DNA of 6,712 nt from an uncultured Pelagibacteraceae bacterium (lineage in GTDB: Bacteria; Pseudomonadota; Alphaproteobacteria; Pelagibacterales; Pelagibacteraceae), in the NCBI GenBank assembly GCA_902578175.1, contig CACHBY010000023.1, positions 1 through 6,712 on the forward strand. Direction: 5' to 3'. Position numbers and translations under genes: made by a program. Positions 1-5,842 of the stretch are shown here, one piece after another. The stretch's first letter is position 1; each line of letters starts with the position of its first letter. A model generated the notes under the pieces. It saw only the letters and a program-made list of their open reading frames with translations, searched no databases and had not been told where the DNA came from.

Positions 1-1
1 T

Positions 2-1237
2 GTTATTCCTTATATATCTTTTGAAGGAGGTTTTCATTTTGAAGGATACACATTATTTAAAATTAAAGATGTTTCGCCACTAGTAGCAATATTAATTACA
101 TTATGTATGACAGTATCTTTTGGATGGATACAAGGATGGATAATTGTTAAAAGTGGTATAGCTTCTTTCATTGTTACATTAGGTGGACTTTTCTTTTTAC
201 GAGGTTTAACAGAAGTTTCGTATAGAGCTTTTAATAGAGCTCCTGATCAAACTGCTGGATCAACAACTGTTACAGATTTACCAGATATTAAAAACATTAT
301 AAATGTGCCAGGTCATGGAGAAATGGAAAGAGATGCGGCTAAAGCTTTACCAAATGACCAATTATTAGAAATTCTTAGTACTGTACCTGCAAGTACGGTT
401 GCAAAATTAACTGAACGATTAACATATGTGAACGAAAAAGTTGCAGCTTACAAAACTACCATGAACGCAGAAAAGATGATTGCAACTTTAGAAAAATCAT
501 TAGCTGGGGCAAAAAAATCTGGAAATGATTCAATGGTGGAAATTTTGACAAAGAAAATAGAAGCTGGAGTTAATGTTCCTGATGTTGCGGCAAAAGCGGT
601 TACTGATATTGATATAGCAAGAGCTTACATAGATACAATAGTTACTGCAAGACCGGTTGCTAATTTTTTTGGAGGCGACATTATGGAGCCAGTATTTAAT
701 TGGTTATATTATACGGCAGATTGGAATGTAAATAATTATGGAAACATTTTTGCTAAAGGAATGTATTCTGCATTAATGATTTGGGGACTTATAGCGTTTA
801 TTTGTTATTTAATTTTGAGTAAAACTCAAGCAGGTAACTGGATTTATTCAACTGGTGGAAACCTTAGTGCTGCAAAAGCTAACGGTGTGCCAACTAATAA
901 AGTTAAGATTTCATTATTTATGTTCACTGCATTTTGTGCGACCATGTTTGCTGCGTGTCAGGTATTTGAAGTTAATACTGCGGATACAGCAAAAGGTAAT
1001 TTAAAAGAATTAGAAGCAATTGCTGCAGCGGTTATAGGTGGTGTTGTGTTAACTGGTGGTTTTGGAACAATAGGTGGAATAATCCTAGGTACAATTATTT
1101 TTGGAATTGCAAAAGAAGCCTTCTTTTATATTCCTGGAATTGATGGATCGTTCTACAGAGTATTCCTTGGAGCAGTTCTTGTTACTGCTGCCTTAACAAA
1201 TGAGAATATTAGAAAACGAATTATGGGAAATATCTAA
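2..1237 (+). CDS. Sugar ABC transporter permease, RbsC/FrcC type (5' partial), with large extracytoplasmic insert
   Basis: This is the membrane subunit of a carbohydrate importer of the ribose/fructose class (BPD_transp_2 family). The frame is open from the left edge, and the ATG at 107 lies inside a membrane segment, so it is internal and the true start is upstream. Visible family features are a helix ending in SGIASFIVTLGGLFFLRG (about 149-205), a helix followed by the cytoplasmic GNWIYSTGGNLSAAKANGV motif (about 767-892), and the coupling-loop-like ELEAIAAAVIGG stretch followed by LTGGFGTIGG (about 1007-1078), then two C-terminal hydrophobic segments. Between 'FLRG' and the next helix there are about 185 residues (about 206-760), where E. 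coli RbsC has only about 40; most of the extra is charged and helical. The fragment is already 411 residues, longer than a typical complete permease of 320-350. The stop overlaps the ATPase start by one base (TAATG), indicating co-translation. Substrate cannot be read from sequence. Confidence 0.93.
   Translation, partial: VIPYISFEGGFHFEGYTLFKIKDVSPLVAILITLCMTVSFGWIQGWIIVKSGIASFIVTLGGLFFLRGLTEVSYRAFNRAPDQTAGSTTVTDLPDIKNIINVPGHGEMERDAAKALPNDQLLEILSTVPASTVAKLTERLTYVNEKVAAYKTTMNAEKMIATLEKSLAGAKKSGNDSMVEILTKKIEAGVNVPDVAAKAVTDIDIARAYIDTIVTARPVANFFGGDIMEPVFNWLYYTADWNVNNYGNIFAKGMYSALMIWGLIAFICYLILSKTQAGNWIYSTGGNLSAAKANGVPTNKVKISLFMFTAFCATMFAACQVFEVNTADTAKGNLKELEAIAAAVIGGVVLTGGFGTIGGIILGTIIFGIAKEAFFYIPGIDGSFYRVFLGAVLVTAALTNENIRKRIMGNI
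233..664 (+). other. Extra hydrophilic, helical domain within the permease
   Basis: This is a sub-feature of the permease. About 144 residues without any membrane-length hydrophobic run interrupt the extracytoplasmic loop after the conserved TLGGLFFLRG helix. The stretch starts with a Pro/Gly/Thr-rich linker (RAPDQTAGSTTVTDLPD), then has several amphipathic helical segments rich in Lys, Glu and Ala (for example LTERLTYVNEKVAAYK and MIATLEKSLAGAKK) that could form a helical bundle or short coiled coil. It then returns to the family pattern near NFFGGDIMEP. From RbsC topology this loop should face the periplasm, on the side where the substrate-binding protein docks. The boundaries are approximate, and no known domain is recognised. 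Confidence 0.7.
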
Positions 1238-2016
1238 TGGATAAAAAACCATTAATTGAAATAAAGAATTTAGTAAAAAAATTTGGAACATTTACCGCTT
1301 TAAATGGTGTTTCATTAGATGTTTATCCGGGCGAAGTTCACGCGCTTTTAGGTGACAATGGTGCTGGAAAGTCAACTTTGATCAAAGTATTATCTGGTGT
1401 TCATCCAATGACAAATGGAGAAATAAAAGTAGATGGAGAAATTGTTAACTTTACTACACCACGTCAAGCATCTGATGCAGGTATTGGAACAGTTTATCAA
1501 GATTTAGCCCTCAACGCTCTAACATCAGTAACAAGAAATTTTTTTCTTGGACGTGAATTAATAAAAGGGCCTAGCGGATTTGGTTTAATGCAAATGGATG
1601 AGATGGATAGAATAACAACAGAAGAAATGTCTAAAATTGGAATTAATATTGCAAACCCTAATCAGCCAGTTGGAACAATGTCAGGTGGACAAAGACAAAC
1701 TTTGGCTATTGCAAGAGCAATTTACTTTGGTGCAAAGATACTAATATTAGATGAACCTACTTCGGCATTAGGACAAAAGCAGCAAATGGAAGTTTTAAAA
1801 ACAATTAAAAAAGTGCAAAGTTTAGGAAATATTGCAATTATACTTATTACACACAATGAAATTCATGCACGTCTTATAGCTGATCGATATACTTTCTTAA
1901 GTTTAGGAGAGGTAATTGGTTCAGGATTGTCTTCAGAGCTTGGTAATGAAGATGTGAAAAGATTGATGGCAGGTGGTGCTAAAATTGGCGATCTAGCTAA
2001 AGAATTAGAGTTATAA
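1237..2016 (+). CDS. Sugar ABC transporter ATP-binding subunit, FrcA-like single-domain
   Basis: This cytoplasmic ATPase energises the permease encoded just upstream. All nucleotide-binding motifs are intact: Walker A GDNGAGKST (residues 39-47), Q-loop VYQD with Gln88, signature MSGGQ (148-152), Walker B ILILDE (168-173) and switch His206 (ITHNE). The D-loop reads SALG rather than the usual SALD, which matches my recollection of FrcA-type ATPases. At 259 residues it has one ATPase domain, unlike the duplicated RbsA/XylG/MglA proteins of about 500 residues, so it should act as a homodimer. The ATG overlaps the permease stop by one base and has only a weak purine-rich stretch upstream, consistent with translational coupling. 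The substrate is unknown; fructose or another monosaccharide is possible. A T-rich tract follows directly after the stop. Confidence 0.95.
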   Translation: MDKKPLIEIKNLVKKFGTFTALNGVSLDVYPGEVHALLGDNGAGKSTLIKVLSGVHPMTNGEIKVDGEIVNFTTPRQASDAGIGTVYQDLALNALTSVTRNFFLGRELIKGPSGFGLMQMDEMDRITTEEMSKIGINIANPNQPVGTMSGGQRQTLAIARAIYFGAKILILDEPTSALGQKQQMEVLKTIKKVQSLGNIAIILITHNEIHARLIADRYTFLSLGEVIGSGLSSELGNEDVKRLMAGGAKIGDLAKELEL

Positions 2017-2044
2017 TTTTTTTTATTTTTTTTTAATTTTTTTT
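2017..2044 (+). terminator. T-rich tract after the transporter ATPase; possible termination or processing site
   Basis: Three T runs of 8, 9 and 8 bases, separated by A and AA, begin immediately after the ATPase stop codon, so 25 of 28 bases are T. I see no convincing GC-rich hairpin upstream; the best is a four-pair CTAA/TTAG stem inside the end of the coding sequence. The tract resembles the U-tract of an intrinsic terminator without the stem. It may reduce readthrough from the transporter genes into the dioxygenase gene, or simply be AT-biased spacer. The function is inferred. Confidence 0.3.
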
Positions 2045-2060
2045 CACTTAAAATTTATCT

Positions 2061-2909
2061 ATGCGGAAATTCTCAAGAGATGGTTTTAATATTACTGAAG
2101 CAATAAATGAATTGATGCATGAATCTGGAGTTATCGTTATTGAAAATGCATATAATTTAAACGATATTAAAGAAGCAAGAGAGATTGTTAATCATTTTGC
2201 TGATACACAAGAACAAAAAGAAACCCACTTTAACGCTGAGGCTGAAGCATCTGATAAGATTAAATTACAGCAAAGGATATGGAATTTATTTGGTAAAGGA
2301 GAGGTTTTTAGTAAATTAATTACAAATGACATTATTTTTAGCCTAATGTCTAAACTTTTAGGTTCAGAGTTTTTTTGTGGATCTTACTGCGCAAGTAGAT
2401 TGTTACCAGGATCTATAGGTCAAGAACTTCATATCGATTATCCTTATTGGGATTTTTATAATAGTGAGACTTTCCCTATGGGTCTTAATAGTTCATTTGC
2501 ACAAAACTGTCAGGCTACTATACCTCTAGATATTTGCTCTGAACAATCAGGAGCAACAGCATACATACCAGGATCACAGAAGAAACTACACTATCCAAAT
2601 GAAAATGATGACTTTTCAAATAAACAACAAATGATAGCTAATCCTGGTGATTTAGTTTTTTTTAATGGTAACTGCTGGCATGGAGCATCACCAAATAAAT
2701 CAAATCATCAAAGAGCTGCATTACTGATAGAGTTTCTTCCTAAGTATATAAAACCAGTAGAAGATTTAGTTACTTATTTATCTGAAGACTTTAAAAATAA
2801 TTTAAATCCAAAAGTGCGACAGCTATTAGGATTAAATTATGAATATCCAAAAATTATGGATGCGAGTAAAAAAATAAATAATATTGGTTTAGGTTATAAG
2901 GCAAAATAA
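2061..2909 (+). CDS. Phytanoyl-CoA dioxygenase (PhyH) family Fe(II)/2-oxoglutarate oxygenase
   Basis: This is a predicted cytoplasmic non-haem iron oxygenase that couples 2-oxoglutarate decarboxylation to hydroxylation, or oxidative removal of a group, from a small molecule. The iron facial triad is readable: His124 and Asp126 in ELHIDYPYW, and distal His207 in NGNCWHGASPNKS, with Arg218 (HQRAALL) placed to bind the 2-oxoglutarate carboxylate. ATAYIPGSQK (165-174) and NPGDLVFFNG (194-203) are typical double-stranded beta-helix strands of the family. The length of 282 residues is normal, and no signal peptide is seen. The ATG at 2061 is the first possible start after an in-frame stop at 2049; no Shine-Dalgarno is visible and the leader is AT-only. 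It lies 44 bases after the transporter ATPase and 140 bases before a sugar dehydrogenase, all on the same strand. The substrate cannot be named; PhyH members act on acyl-CoAs, ectoine, phosphonates and many other compounds. Confidence 0.9.
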   Translation: MRKFSRDGFNITEAINELMHESGVIVIENAYNLNDIKEAREIVNHFADTQEQKETHFNAEAEASDKIKLQQRIWNLFGKGEVFSKLITNDIIFSLMSKLLGSEFFCGSYCASRLLPGSIGQELHIDYPYWDFYNSETFPMGLNSSFAQNCQATIPLDICSEQSGATAYIPGSQKKLHYPNENDDFSNKQQMIANPGDLVFFNGNCWHGASPNKSNHQRAALLIEFLPKYIKPVEDLVTYLSEDFKNNLNPKVRQLLGLNYEYPKIMDASKKINNIGLGYKAK

Positions 2910-2956
2910 AATCTATATTTTTAATTTAAATTCTCTATAACTACTTAAAAATAAAA

Positions 2957-2984
2957 TAAACAGAATTAAAAATTTTAAGATAAT
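2957..2984 (+). promoter_or_regulatory. Weak candidate sigma-70-like promoter upstream of the sugar dehydrogenase unit
   Basis: TAAACA (2957-2962) and GATAAT (2979-2984) are 16 bases apart and match the -35 and -10 consensus at 4 and 5 of 6 positions. A start near 2991 would give a leader of about 59 bases that includes the strong ribosome binding site. In sequence this AT-rich such matches arise easily by chance. The rest of the 140-base gap (2910-3049) holds no gene, RNA or strong hairpin that I can recognise. Confidence 0.22.
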
Positions 2985-3032
2985 AGAATTTGTAAACAAT
3001 ACGAATTAAAAAATAAAAGGGCATTAATAAAA

Positions 3033-3040
3033 GGTGGAGG
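3033..3040 (+). promoter_or_regulatory. Strong Shine-Dalgarno site of the short-chain dehydrogenase
   Basis: GGTGGAGG lies nine bases upstream of the ATG at 3050 and contains GGAGG. It is the only strong ribosome binding site preceding a gene start in this window; the other visible starts are coupled or lack one. This fixes the start at 3050 and suggests that this gene opens a new, well-translated unit. Confidence 0.8.
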
Positions 3041-3049
3041 ATTAGAAAA

Positions 3050-3811
3050 ATGAAAGTAAAGTATTACGATCTAGAAAACAAAAGAGTATTTATAACAGGT
3101 GGAGGATCTGGAATTGGAGCTTCAATTGTTGAACATTTTTGTGAACAAGGTTCTGAAGTTTACTTTATAGATATTAATGTAACAGAAGCTAAAAAATTAA
3201 TTGAAGATATAAAAAATAAAAAATATTCAATACCAACCTTTATTGAATGTGATTTGTTAAATATAAAACAACTTCAAAAGACGATTGCAGACATCATCAG
3301 TCAAAAAGGTCCAATTGATATTTTAATCAATAATGCCGCTAACGATACAAGGCATAAAATTGACGAAGTTACAGAAGAATATTGGAACGAAAGAATGAAT
3401 GTAAATCTAAGACATTATTTTTTCACAGTTCAATCTGTTAAAAAATCAATGATTGAAAATAAAGGTGGTGTCATTGTTAATATGGGATCAACTTCATGGA
3501 TGATAGGTCAAGGTGGTATGGCCGCTTATACAGCTGCAAAATCTGGCGTTGTTGGTTTAACAAGATCATTCGCTAGAGATTTAGGTGAATTTAACATTAG
3601 AGTTAATTCAGTAGTTCCAGGTTGGGTATTAACACAAAGACAAATTGATCTTTGGTTAAACGAAGAGTCCGAAAAAGATTTAATGAAAAACCAGTGTTTA
3701 AAAGAGAGATTGTTACCTCATGAGCTTGCTCAAGCAGTGTTGTTTTTTTCATCAGACCAATCAGGTGGATGCACAAATCAATCTTATATTGTTGATAAAG
3801 GCTGGTTGTAA
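3050..3811 (+). CDS. Short-chain dehydrogenase, probable NAD-dependent sugar 1-dehydrogenase (XylB-like)
   Basis: This is a classical SDR of 253 residues. It has the cofactor motif TGGGSGIG (16-23), Asp41 at the end of the second strand (favouring NAD over NADP), NNAA (94-97, a variant of NNAG) and the catalytic tetrad Asn119, Ser147, Tyr160 and Lys164. Several stretches, including KRVFITGGGSGIGA, NDTRHKIDEVTEEYW, ERMNVNLRH and the QCLKERLLP segment, closely recall Caulobacter D-xylose dehydrogenase XylB as I remember it. Oxidation of an aldose at C1 to a lactone is therefore the best guess. That is inference; other sugars (arabinose, galactose, fucose) or non-sugar alcohols remain possible. 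It is the first gene of a three-gene run with an aldose epimerase eight bases downstream, which fits because mutarotation supplies the anomer that such dehydrogenases use. Translation starts from a strong Shine-Dalgarno site. Confidence 0.88.
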   Translation: MKVKYYDLENKRVFITGGGSGIGASIVEHFCEQGSEVYFIDINVTEAKKLIEDIKNKKYSIPTFIECDLLNIKQLQKTIADIISQKGPIDILINNAANDTRHKIDEVTEEYWNERMNVNLRHYFFTVQSVKKSMIENKGGVIVNMGSTSWMIGQGGMAAYTAAKSGVVGLTRSFARDLGEFNIRVNSVVPGWVLTQRQIDLWLNEESEKDLMKNQCLKERLLPHELAQAVLFFSSDQSGGCTNQSYIVDKGWL

Positions 3812-3813
3812 GA

Positions 3814-3835
3814 AGCTTTGTGAAAGTACAAAGCT
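3814..3835 (+). promoter_or_regulatory. Hairpin enclosing the GTG start codon of galM
   Basis: AGCTTTGT (3814-3821) pairs perfectly with ACAAAGCT (3828-3835) around the six-base loop GAAAGT, giving eight base pairs, three of them G-C. The GTG start (3820-3822) sits at the top of the stem, and the only weak Shine-Dalgarno-like bases (AAGAAG, 3810-3815) run into its foot. Ribosomes finishing the upstream dehydrogenase (stop 3809-3811) would melt the stem, so a translational coupling role is plausible. There is no T run after it, which argues against a terminator. The pairing is seen in the sequence; the role is inferred. Confidence 0.5.
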
Positions 3836-4803
3836 CAACAATAGAAAATAAATATTTAAGAGTTAAATCAATTAATATTGGTGCTTGCTTGTATGAGGTC
3901 TATGACAAGCAAAAGAAAACAAATTTAATCTTAAATTTAGGTCCTACAAAAAATTATGAGAGTAAAAATTTTTATGTAGGCGCAACTTGTGGAAGGTATG
4001 CAGGAAGAATATCAAATTCAAAATTTAGGATAAAAAATAAAATTTATAAACTTGATGGTAACGAAGGAAGAAATACTCTGCATGGAGGGAAAATAGGATT
4101 TGATAGACTGGAATGGAAAATACAACACCATTCAAAAACTAAAATTATTTATCAACTAGAATCTAAAAAATTAGATCAAGGTTTTCCAGGAGATTTAAAT
4201 TCAGAGTGTATTTTTGAAATTAAGAATAAAAGTTTATTTATCAAATACCAGTATAAATCAAATGAATTAACCCATGTGAGTTTAACAAATCATAGCTATT
4301 GGAATTTGAATAAGAGTAAAAGAGAAACAATTTTTAATCACGATTTAAAAATTAATTCAGAAAAATATCTAGAAGTAAGTAATAAATTAATACCAACTGG
4401 CAAATTTAAAAAAGTTAAAAACACTATTAATGACTTCAATAAGTTTCAAAATATTGGAGAAAAAATAAATATTATCAAAAACAAAAAAACAAAAAAAAAA
4501 TCAAACAAAATAAATGCATTGGGATTTGATTTAACATTTTGTATCAAAAAAAATTCTAAAAACTATTTAGCCTCTTTAAAAAATGAAAAAACTAAAATTC
4601 AATTAGACTTTTATTCAAATCTTCCTGGAGTACAGCTCTATACTAGTCAAGGTTTACGATATAAAAATAAACTTGCTCCTTTCCAGGGGATTTGTTTAGA
4701 AACTCAACACTATCCAGACTCACCAAATAATAAAAATTTTCCAAGCACTTTAATTAAACCTAAAAAACTCTATAAGTATTTTACAAAAATAAATATTTCA
4801 TAA
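3820..4803 (+). CDS. galM: Aldose 1-epimerase (mutarotase)
   Basis: GalM interconverts the alpha and beta anomers of free aldoses in the cytoplasm. The family's active-site landmarks are all present: GRYAGRI with Arg63, NTLHGG with His88, LTNHSYWNL with His158 (general acid), GFDLTF with Asp237, and LETQHYPDSPN with Glu294 (general base). The length of 327 residues is slightly short but complete. The start is GTG; an in-frame stop at 3796 and the lack of any nearby in-frame ATG leave it as the best choice. It begins eight bases after the sugar dehydrogenase stop, inside a hairpin, and ends one base before the next ATG. Composition is extreme: I count 54 lysines and about 36 asparagines, over a quarter of all residues, against roughly 6% lysine in the permease. 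A Lys-rich loop at residues 220-230 is encoded by long A runs. Its place beside a C1 dehydrogenase suggests that it feeds the correct anomer to that enzyme. Confidence 0.94.
   Translation: MKVQSSTIENKYLRVKSINIGACLYEVYDKQKKTNLILNLGPTKNYESKNFYVGATCGRYAGRISNSKFRIKNKIYKLDGNEGRNTLHGGKIGFDRLEWKIQHHSKTKIIYQLESKKLDQGFPGDLNSECIFEIKNKSLFIKYQYKSNELTHVSLTNHSYWNLNKSKRETIFNHDLKINSEKYLEVSNKLIPTGKFKKVKNTINDFNKFQNIGEKINIIKNKKTKKKSNKINALGFDLTFCIKKNSKNYLASLKNEKTKIQLDFYSNLPGVQLYTSQGLRYKNKLAPFQGICLETQHYPDSPNNKNFPSTLIKPKKLYKYFTKINIS
4483..4500 (+). repeat. Poly-A tract (A7-C-A10) inside galM
   Basis: Seven A, one C and ten A in a row encode Lys-Lys-Thr-Lys-Lys-Lys (residues 222-227). An A10 run is a classic place for polymerase slippage, either in replication or in transcription. 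A one-base change here would remove Asp237 and catalytic Glu294, which lie downstream. The frame is intact in this copy. Confidence 0.85.
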
Positions 4804-4828
4804 AATGAATAAAAAAATAAATATTTCA
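4785..4828 (+). repeat. 16-base direct repeat across the galM / Gfo-Idh gene junction
   Basis: AAAAATAAATATTTCA occurs at 4785-4800, just before the galM stop, and again at 4813-4828, just after the next gene's start. The copies are offset by 28 bases. Both are translated in their own gene's frame as Lys-Ile-Asn-Ile-Ser: the GalM C-terminus and residues 4-8 of the dehydrogenase. Low complexity may explain it, but the match is exact and both copies are coding. Confidence 0.85.
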
Positions 4829-5842
4829 ATTGTTGGAACTGGTTTAATGGGATTGCAACATATAAAAGCAATTTCAAAATCAAAAAAAGCTAATCTTCAT
4901 TCGATAGTAGATATTAGTAATAATGCCAAAAATTTATCAAAAAAATATAAAATCCCATTGTATTCTAATGTAGAGGAACTTTTAAACTCAAAAAATTTAG
5001 ATGCAGTTATTGTTGCTACTCCAAATCAATTACATGAAAAGCATACAGTTAGTTTTTTGAAGAAAAAAATCCCAGTGTTGTTGGAAAAACCTATTTCAGA
5101 TAACATTAATTCGGCTAAAAAAATTATTGGTAGCGCTAATAAAAATAAAACACCGTTATTGATAGGGTATCATAGAAGACATAACTCAATAGTATCAAAG
5201 GTAAAAGAGCTCATTGAAAAAGGCAAATTAGGAAACATCGTATCAGCAAATGTGTTGTGTTGGCTTTATAAACACAAAGCTTATTACAAAGAAAAATGGA
5301 GAATTAGCAAAGGAGGAGGCCCTCTAGGGATTAATTTAGTCCATGATATTGATATGATTTGTTACTTACTTGGATCTATTAAATACGTTCAAGCATTTAC
5401 AACCAATAAAACTAGAAAATTTGCAGTTGAAGATACAGCTACAATTAGTTTAATTTTTAATTCAGGGGCGCTTTGTACTTTAAATTTATCAGATGCAATT
5501 GTTGCTCCATGGAGTTATGAGTTAACTGCAGGAGAAAACCCAGCTTATCCAATAACTAATCAATCCGCATACATGATTGGTGGTACCAAGGGTTCATTGC
5601 AATTTCCTAATTTAAAATACTGGTTCTACAAAAACGAGAGAAGTTGGTGGAATAAGATCCTTGTTAATGAAGATAAAAATAAAAAAGATGACAGTACTTT
5701 AGTTAATCAAATTGATCATTTTGCTGATGTAGTATCTAAAAAAGTTAAACCAAAAGTAAATGGTAATGATGGATTAATCTCTCTTAAAATTTTTGCTGCA
5801 ATAACCAAAAGTGCAAAAACCGGTAAGAAAGTTAAGATTTAA
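4805..5842 (+). CDS. Gfo/Idh/MocA-family NAD(P)-dependent oxidoreductase
   Basis: The family oxidises or reduces sugars, inositols and their derivatives. The N-terminal Rossmann fold carries GTGLMG (residues 11-16) and Asp36 at the end of the second strand, which favours NAD. VATPNQLH (70-77) and EKPIS (94-98, with catalytic Lys95) follow, then GYHRRHN (121-127). The C-terminal domain has GGGPLGINLVHDID (170-183), whose His180 and Asp183 fit the usual His-x-x-Asp active site. The length of 345 residues is typical and there is no signal peptide. The ATG is one base after the galM stop and has no Shine-Dalgarno site, so translation is probably coupled. Its final four bases overlap the end of the convergent gene. 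The context points to sugar or sugar-acid oxidation together with the SDR and GalM, but the substrate (inositol, a pentose or hexose, or a sugar lactone) cannot be decided from sequence. Confidence 0.92.
   Translation: MNKKINISIVGTGLMGLQHIKAISKSKKANLHSIVDISNNAKNLSKKYKIPLYSNVEELLNSKNLDAVIVATPNQLHEKHTVSFLKKKIPVLLEKPISDNINSAKKIIGSANKNKTPLLIGYHRRHNSIVSKVKELIEKGKLGNIVSANVLCWLYKHKAYYKEKWRISKGGGPLGINLVHDIDMICYLLGSIKYVQAFTTNKTRKFAVEDTATISLIFNSGALCTLNLSDAIVAPWSYELTAGENPAYPITNQSAYMIGGTKGSLQFPNLKYWFYKNERSWWNKILVNEDKNKKDDSTLVNQIDHFADVVSKKVKPKVNGNDGLISLKIFAAITKSAKTGKKVKI

Noticed and set aside
24..30. AAGGAGG, a perfect Shine-Dalgarno sequence near the left edge.
   Set aside because: It lies within the permease frame (Glu-Gly-Gly) and no start codon in the permease frame follows at usable spacing.
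107..109. ATG as the start of the permease gene.
   Set aside because: The same frame is open back to base 2, and the ATG falls inside a hydrophobic helix conserved in the family, so it is an internal methionine of a truncated gene.
2990..2999. TTGTAAACAA, a small palindrome in the gap before the sugar dehydrogenase, considered as a repressor operator.
   Set aside because: The arms are only four bases and the flanks do not extend the symmetry; such matches are frequent at this AT content.
2910..3049. The 140-base gap considered as a riboswitch or small RNA locus.
   Set aside because: It is nearly all A and T apart from the Shine-Dalgarno region, with no paired GC-containing stems or recognised aptamer motif.
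3097..3107. AGGTGGAGGAT repeats the ribosome binding site sequence at 3032-3042.
   Set aside because: The second copy encodes the Gly-Gly-Gly of the SDR cofactor motif; the identity is best explained by glycine codons resembling a Shine-Dalgarno site.
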